Below are positions 48,201 to 57,200 of a DNA stretch of 64,000 bases, one piece after another. This DNA is from Arenicola marina (lineage: Eukaryota > Annelida > Polychaeta > Arenicolidae): assembly GCA_964019135.1 (NCBI GenBank), contig OZ025256.1, forward strand, positions 14,515,911 through 14,579,910. The letters run 5' to 3'. Positions within the stretch are counted from its first letter, which is position 1; each line of letters begins with the position of its first letter. Position numbers and translations under genes: made by a program. Below the pieces are notes generated by a model. That model was not told the origin of the DNA, did not search any database, and worked only from the letters and a program-made list of their open reading frames with translations.

Positions 48201-51200
48201 CGCCCCGCACATCCTGCCCGGGGGAGAGAAAGTCATCTGGATTCTGTGTTTAATCAATCCATACATGTAACTTACACCTCAACCAGATAAGGCCGCCCCG
48301 CACATCCTGCCCGGGGGAGAGAAAGTCCTCTGGATTCTGTGTTTAAGCCATCCATACATGTAACTTACACCTCAACCAGATAAGGCCGCCCCCGGACATC
48401 CTGCCAGGGGGAGAGAAAGTCCTCTGGATTCTGTGTTTAATCCATCCATACATGTAACTTACACCTCAACCAGATAAGGCCGCCCCGCACATCAGGCCAG
48501 GGGGAGAGAAAGTCCTCTGGATTCTGTGTTTAATCCATCCATACATGTAACTTACACCTCAACCAGATAAGGCCGCCCCGCACATCAGGCCAGGGGGAGA
48601 GAAAGCCCTCTGGATTCTGTGTTTAATCCATCCATACATGTAACTTACACCTCAACCAGATAAGGCCGCCCCGCACATCAGGCCAGGGGGAGAGAAAGCC
48701 CTCTGGATTCTGTGTTTAATCCATCCATACATGTAACTTACACCTCAACCAGATAAGGCCGCCCCGCACATCAGGCCAGGGGGAGAGAAAGCCCTCTGGA
48801 TTCTGTGTTTAATCCATCCATACATGTAACTTACACCTCAACCAGATAAGGCCGCCCCGCACATCAGGCCAGGGGGAGAGAAAGCCCTCTGGATTCTGTG
48901 TTTAATCCATCCATACATGTAACTTACACCTCAACCAGATAAGGCCGCCCCGCACATCAGGCCAGGGGGAGAGAAAGCCCTCTGGATTCTGTGTTTAATC
49001 CATCCATACATGTAACTTACACCTCAACCAGATAAGGCCGCCCCGCACATCAGGCCAGGGGGAGAGAAAGCCCTCTGGATTCTGTGTTTAATCCATCCAT
49101 ACATGTAACTTACACCTCAACCAGATAAGGCCGCCCCGCACATCAGGCCAGGGGGAGAGAAAGCCCTCTGGATTCTGTGTTTAATCCATCCATACATGTA
49201 ACTTACACCTCAACCAGATAAGGCCGCCCCGCACATCAGGCCAGGGGGAGAGAAAGCCCTCTGGATTCTGTGTTTAATCCATCCATACATGTAACTTACA
49301 CCTCAACCAGATAAGGCCGCCCCGCACATCAGGCCAGGGGGAGAGAAAGCCCTCTGGATTCTGTGTTTAATCCATCCATACATGTAACTTACACCTCAAC
49401 CAGATAAGGCCGCCCCGCACATCAGGCCAGGGGGAGAGAAAGCCCTCTGGATTCTGTGTTTAATCCATCCATACATGTAACTTACACCTCAACCAGATAA
49501 GGCCGCCCCGCACATCAGGCCAGGGGGAGAGAAAGTCATCTGGATTCTGTGTTTAATCCATCCATACATGTAACTTACACCTCAACCAGATAAGGCCGCC
49601 CCGCACATCAGGCCAGGGGGAGAGAAAGCCCTCTGGATTCTGTGTTTAATCCATCCATACATGTAACTTACACCTCAACCAGATAAGGCCGCCCCGCACA
49701 TCAGGCCAGGGGGAGAGAAAGCCCTCTGGATTCTGTGTTTAATCCATCCATACATGTAACTTACACCTCAACCAGATAAGGCCGCCCCGCACATCAGGCC
49801 AGGGGGAGAGAAAGCCCTCTGGATTCTGTGTTTAATCCATCCATACATGTAACTTACACCTCAACCAGATAAGGCCGCCCCGCACATCAGGCCAGGGGGA
49901 GAGAAAGCCCTCTGGATTCTGTGTTTAATCCATCTATACATGTAACTTACACCTCAACCAGATAAGGCCGCCCCGCACATCAGGCCAGGGGGAGAGAAAG
50001 CCCTCTGGATTCTGTGTTTAATCCATCCATACATGTAACTTACACCTCAACCAGATAAGGCCGCCCCGCACATCAGGCCAGGGGGAGAGAAAGCCCTCTG
50101 GATTCTGTGTTTAATCCATCCATACATGTAACTTACACCTCAACCAGATAAGGCCGCCCCGCACATCAGGCCAGGGGGAGAGAAAGCCCTCTGGATTCTG
50201 TGTTTAATCCATCCATACATGTAACTTACACCTCAACCAGATAAGGCCGCCCCGCACATCAGGCCAGGGGGAGAGAAAGCCCTCTGGATTCTGTGTTTAA
50301 TCCATCCATACATGTAACTTACACCTCAACCAGATAAGGCCGCCCCGCACATCAGGCCAGGGGGAGAGAAAGCCCTCTGGATTCTGTGTTTAATCCATCC
50401 ATACATGTAACTTACACCTCAACCAGATAAGGCCGCCCCGCACATCAGGCCAGGGGGAGAGAAAGCCCTCTGGATTCTGTGTTTAATCCATCCATACATG
50501 TAACTTACACCTCAACCAGATAAGGCCGCCCCGCACATCAGGCCAGGGGGAGAGAAAGCCCTCTGGATTCTGTGTTTAATCCATCCATACACGTAACTTA
50601 CACCTTAAACAGGTACGCCGCCCCCGGACATCCTGCCATTTTAGGGTACGTGTGTACACATATACAGTAGGTCGAGAGAGAGGGTGAGGGGTAGAAAATG
50701 TTCCTCGACAGATTTTTTCTTTCAATTTTCTCTGAATAAACATTGTTTATAGACCTAGACTTATTAAAAATGTCATTAAAAAAATAGGTTACTTTACTAA
50801 TACTAAAAAAAATTCTGCCCATTTTTGTCAAATTGGCATGTCAAAATGCTATAAAATGACTTCCTTTTTTTAAACTTCCCTCGACCCCCACCCCCCCCCC
50901 TCAAAAAAAAAATAAACTGCTCGACAGACCCAGCAAAACAACTGCCGGCTGAAGCCAATTGTAATAAAGACATAAACAGCAGAAAGCAAAATAAAGATAT
51001 GTTACTTAAGTAAATTTTCCTCTGTAAGCTCGATTAATTGGCCAAAAATGCGTATTACATTCTTGTCTTTTGGCGCGTATATATGCAAATTTGGCAGAGG
51101 AAATAATATTTTATGTGACATGGTTCGATATTTGTTGTCATAAGAATCTGCCAAACAAAAATTCTGAATCTGTTTCTAGGAACATCCGCTAGGCGCGCCA

Positions 51201-54200
51201 CGGCCCCCCATTCTCGACTTTAAATCCTCCTGTAATGTGACAAAAACTATTATTACACATTCCTCATATTTAGAGTTGGGGCTAATAGCTTAGATCTCCA
51301 ACCCGGATCTGTTGATCTGAAGATGAGCGCTACCTGCTGAGCTACGGAGGCTCCCCCTGGGGGCCGCTATGAGACTTACCCCTGGTGAGCATTCTGGACA
51401 CTGTAGAGGCAGACGGAGGGCAGACACGGACGGCCGTTCCGGATCGTATCCATGCACTTCTGCAAGGAGCTGGCCGTCACCTCGGCGGGCTTGCTGTCAT
51501 CTGGAGCGGCGGTCTCGGACGGTGGCGCCTCCTCGGGGTCACCATCGTCATCTTCTTCCAGGAGAGGCAGGGAGGCGGCGAGACTCGCTGGTGTAACCAC
51601 ACACACAAAGATTGACATACTGAGATACTATTGGTGTCCTAGGCGGGACCCGGGCTCGACCCCAGGATTCTTTATCATAATCAATTAGTATGATTATGTC
51701 AGTCTATATATTCATCAGACTAATATATATTCATCAGACTAATATATATTCATCAGACTAATATATATTCATCAGAATGGTTTCCCTGTGAATTAACCAG
51801 TAAATGATACTGCATACCTCCCATCAGACTCATATATATTCATCAGAATCTTACATATTTACATTATATATGTTTATTCGTACTCGGAGTACAGATTCAT
51901 CAGGTAATTTGGTATTACCTAAATATTGTAGTGATTCATTTTATCTAACACATAATGCCATGATAGAAGTATGTAACGCTGGAGCATATACAAGTGTAAA
52001 AATAGATCATAACCTTACTAATAGACCTCACCAACCTTGGACACTGATGTGTTGGTTAAAGATCTGTAGCAGCAGGACATTTTCATCACTCTGCAACACA
52101 AGATGAAGCGTGTTACACCAAAGGCACAAGCCCCAAGGCGAACCGGCATCGGAGGAAATATAATCCTACAGTATCTCTTACAGCTTGAATGGTTTCCCTG
52201 CGAATTAACCAGTAAATGATAATGCATACCTCCTATCGTGTGTCATGAGGTTTATAAAATATAACCATTAAATTAATGAATGGAATAATCGCCAGATTCA
52301 GAAGTCAAGCACGATCAAGAGTCGAAACCTGATCTGGAGCCCAGTATGTACCCCAAAAAGAGACATGTGAACAAACCTTAAGGTATCGCAGGAGGTAGTC
52401 TAGCGTCTCATCTGACATCGTGACCCGGTACTTGTGTTCTCTATAAACAGGAAGCGTTAACATTATTAACAGTGCAATGGATACTATGAAGATATCATGA
52501 ATGAATTGGTGTGTCGGGCGGGTCTCACTTTATAGCGAAAAGACAATACCTTGCGAAAAATGACATGCCAATAAATCCTCAGTTGAAGCTGCTGGTCAGC
52601 CTAATTGGGTTTCTAATGTCTTCACTGCTCTTAAGAATGAAAAATATATTGTCTAACCAGGTTTGTCAACGTTCAACAAATATTTCTACAATTAACCCCG
52701 TTCAGTGATCGGAGGGTTGCCGCCATGTTATATACATGTTTGCGTTATGAGGTCTTTTCGCAAATAAATACTCGTTTCGCTATGGAAGGCCAACCTATGC
52801 ATAAACGTCGAAGAACCAACACGTACAAAACCAACACGTAGGTCTGTAACACGTTACTGTTTTAGCCTATCACAGCGCTGGATTTGATACACGAAGCAAA
52901 TGTACACGTCAGTTAGCTACGTGTTAATTTACTACGCCGAACTTCGACGTAGCAAAGTAACACGAAGCGGTGCACTACGATTTACGTCGAAGTTCGACGT
53001 ACAAAAACTACGTCGAAGTTCGACGTCCAAAAACTACGTCGAAGTTCGACGTACAAAAACTACGTCGAAGTTCGACGTACACAAACTACGTCGAAGTTCG
53101 ACGTTAAAATAGTACGTCGAACTTCGACGTAACCGTATTAATGGTTCTACCTCGGCGTAGTAAATTAACACGTAGCTGACTGACGTGTACATTTGCTTCG
53201 TGTATCAAATCCAGCGCTGTGATAGGCTAAAACGGTAACGTGTTACAGACCTACGTGTTGGTTTTGTACGTGTTGGTTCTTCGACGTTTATGCATAGGTT
53301 GGCCTTCCATATTTCGCAGCCTGGACTTCATAACGCCAACGCGTAAATTGCGGCTCTTGTCTATATAGACACAGGGACGCAGCAGCGAACTGTTTTCATA
53401 AGATACATATACACAGACTTTCAGGCGTCACATGTCCCATTTACGCCGATTAAATTGTCGCGTAATCGTCTTTCTGCGAAAAAGACCTCATAACGCAAAC
53501 ATGTATGTAATATTGCATGTCCAAACATGGAGGCAGCCCATTGCCTTTCGCCGTGAAAAAGTCGACAAAAACTTGTACCATCAGTTACGGTAATATTTTT
53601 CGTTCTTACGAGCAGTAAAGACATTAGAAACGCAATCAGCTTGATCAGCAGCTTCAACTGAGGATTTATTGGCATTTAAGCTGTCTTTTCGCTATAAAGT
53701 GAGACCGTGTCGGGCCAGCTTTATGCACACATGGGTAATACTGGGCCACGAAATCTCCTGACACAATATGATTATAATTTATTATACGTCTGTATGTCCA
53801 AGAAAATATTTTTAACAGAGCATCAATTTATGGCTAAACTGGTTGGTTGGTTATTCAGGACGTTTTAACCACATTTGGTCATATAGCGTCAATGGGAGAA
53901 GGAAGGGAGAGTGGAGCCATGTCCCCGGGGGTAACCCCCTACTCTTTGCGAAGAAGGACATGTGATCTTTGTCCTGCGACCACACAGACATGGCCACAGC
54001 GGGGCTCGAACCACCGATCCACGTGCCGTTAGGCTCTCGGGTTACCAGAGCGCTCAATGCGAGCGCTCCAGCCCACTGAGCTACCGGGCCGGCCCCACGG
54101 CCAAACTGAGTCTTACACAGCAGATTCCGAAATAATCAGCAAAATAGCCAACGACAGGGCATCGATGTGACAAGCACTAACGGCTTCAGGTATGCTTATC

Positions 54201-57200
54201 CAATCCTAAGCGCAAATGCCGAGAAATAAATCAGAATAATTCAATTACAACATAATAATAACCCAGCACAGACGAACAGGTGCCAAGCAACCAACACATG
54301 ACAACCGATCAACAATGCAAAGATTATTGTACCTGAATTCCATGACCAGAGCATCGCCCACCACATCCTCTTTGCTGTACATACGCTTGAGTCGGTCTAG
54401 TATCGTCACTGATTCTTCGCAGCCCAGGAAGGGACTGTGGTGGCGAGTGTAGAACTTGTGCGCTGAGGAAGAAGCGGAATCAAAGAACCTATCACCTATC
54501 AAATGGCGACATTTTAAATTATGCATTGAACGAAATTCAGAGAATGGTCCCTCCTTTGGTTGCTTTAACGGGGATTCATGAATTTGGAGAATCCTAAATC
54601 CTTACTGCACATCAGTCCCAGTGTGTAATGATGCTGAATATGACTTCAGCCATTTATACAGTTACTAATGCATTACATTTACATGTAAAAGAAGAACACA
54701 AATGATGCACCAGGTAAACATGAAACTGAGAAAATAAATATAGACTATGGCATCTCATAAATATATTGACATCCAGCTCATTGTGTCTCAAAAAGAATAA
54801 AGCTCACATGAGACATAAAGGCTAAGGCTTACCTGGAGTTTTCTGTCCATTACATAGCAGTTCTAGGTAGATGTGTACAAACAGTGGGTAGAGCAATGGT
54901 CGAAGCTCTGCTCTGTAAGGCTCCACAGCCTCTCCAATGAACGCCTTGATTCTGGCGAATACCATTGAGCAAGATCAATATAAACTTGCAGAAAATAAAT
55001 TATTTATTTAAAATAACCCCTACATGTTCACATACTATAGGTAGCTGTTTATGCCAACCATATAGAAGTATCACTTTTCCAATTTTTTTTAGACAAAGTA
55101 GTACAATATGTTATAATTCATAAAATAACTAAGCAAATAGTATAAATTAATGTTCTCCTATAAATATAGAAAATTAATAAACATTGTTCAACATTGACAG
55201 GATATGAATTTACTGAGGCTTTAGTTTAGGGAGAGTTTACTGTATGCCTATTATACATGATCATGTTCCTAGCTCTTTCTTAGGAGTGGTTGAAATCAGC
55301 AAAATGTCGACCATGTAAACATTGCATGCTATGCGCTTTTAGATTGGACTTACCTTGAATATTGCTGGTCACATGCCGTCGTATCGCCAGATACACTGCT
55401 ATAAGCCATGTAGTTGCCGATGCTACTTCTTGCAATGGCACACAAATCCACTGCCAGTTCCTGTTTGTTCACATTGTGCTTTAGTTCTCTTTTCTGGGGG
55501 ATGTCTGAAGGGTCCTGCAAGAGAATCCACAACAGTGAAATGGAAACTTAATACAGTGGTCCCTGCATATAATAAGTTATGAGCTTCTCTACAGGCACAA
55601 ACAAATGTTATGCATGTCAATATCAGATATGATTTAATTAAAACTGATGCCTGGGCCATTTATATGACCAGCAAATAATCTGATCTCATTATTAACATTG
55701 TGTTGCAGCTGATTGGCTGTGAGCAAACAATACATTGTGTCATCTGACTGGCTCATAAGAAACAGAGATCATGGTTAATTACACACTTTGTCTAATTTGA
55801 TATTAGTAGGGCTGTGTTAAGGAGTTAAATCAATACATATATAAACACTGGCAGGATTCCAAGCACATGTGTCAATGCTATTAAAAGCCACAGAGCTAGA
55901 CAAGCCATTACCAGCATTATAGGCACCCCCAAATCTGTTGAGATTGCTCATGTTTACCGGTATTTACATAGTTCTTTATCGTAACTACAATGTATATAGA
56001 TGTGATATATTTGTGGTCCTGACATTGACAATCTTCTCTGAGACTGGCCAATGAGGCTATAAACAAAGGGTATTCTATAAGTTAGGTCTCATTAAAAAAA
56101 AAGATTTGGTATGGTATAAATGAAGAGTTCTACAGCACATGGACCACTGTACTTTCAATAAATCTTTCATTTACTCTTCTTCTGAGAATATACATCTATA
56201 TAGTAACTTTCCATTGACAACAATGGTGAATGATTTTCCATCAATCGAAAGGAAGGAATTCGTAAGAATTGTATTGTATAATGAAACCTTCTTTCCTCCA
56301 ATCGAGACAGAACATTCCTGAAGAAGAGCCATGGGGAAGAGACCAAGCTCATCCATATTGGATTTATCAATCTTTATATATTTGATAACTGTGACTACCA
56401 ATCAGTAGGTCTCATTATTGATTGTAACTGATACTCCACTCAGCATGAAAGACCCCATCATGCTGACTCCTGCTGAGCAGTAAGGAGTAAGGACAATTTA
56501 CCAGCCTTTGGCCAGTGATACTGATAGTGGATTAGTGGAGAATGGTGTTGGGTTAGAGGGGTGGAGTACAGGCTGGTAATGGGTTGGGTAGGGATGGTAG
56601 GTTGATCTGCCTATCTGTTTGGGCTATAGCCAGAGTAGGCTCATCACAGCTAATCACCTGGTTGTGATTGGCTGTACTCAAATCTGCTGAAAGCTGTCGC
56701 TACTAGCCCCATGTGACATTGTTGGGTTTATACAACAGTGCTACATCCTGAACTGTACCGCTCAAACAGGTATGGCCAGAAATGGTTTGGATGTCTAAAA
56801 CTTTTCTTTAGTGTAGCAATTACAAATTACTTGTTTTGTGGTTGAATTTAATGTATCTGTAATTACAATGATACCCTTTAAATATTGTCGAATGACTAGA
56901 TGGCTCTCTTCCTTCTGCCACATTGCTTATGCAGTGAAATTACATATACGTACAGTTGTCAAGACTGCACCATTGGCTTGGTGGCGCTTTAAACACCTAG
57001 CCGGTGACACACAATAAAAAAAATACTATCTGGCTAAAGAATGACAAAGTACTAAATAAATTACAAGAATGTGTAATCTCAAGTGATTTTATTGGAATAT
57101 GTTCACTCTTTCGGTTTACATGTATGCATATTTTATTGTAATAGGCATATCTCTAGGTATATAGACAGGACAGCCATACTACCAGAACGGCTGTATGGTC

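Noticed and set aside
51288-51356. A functional tRNA gene
   Set aside because: A-box-like start but a damaged B box and poorly closing stems.
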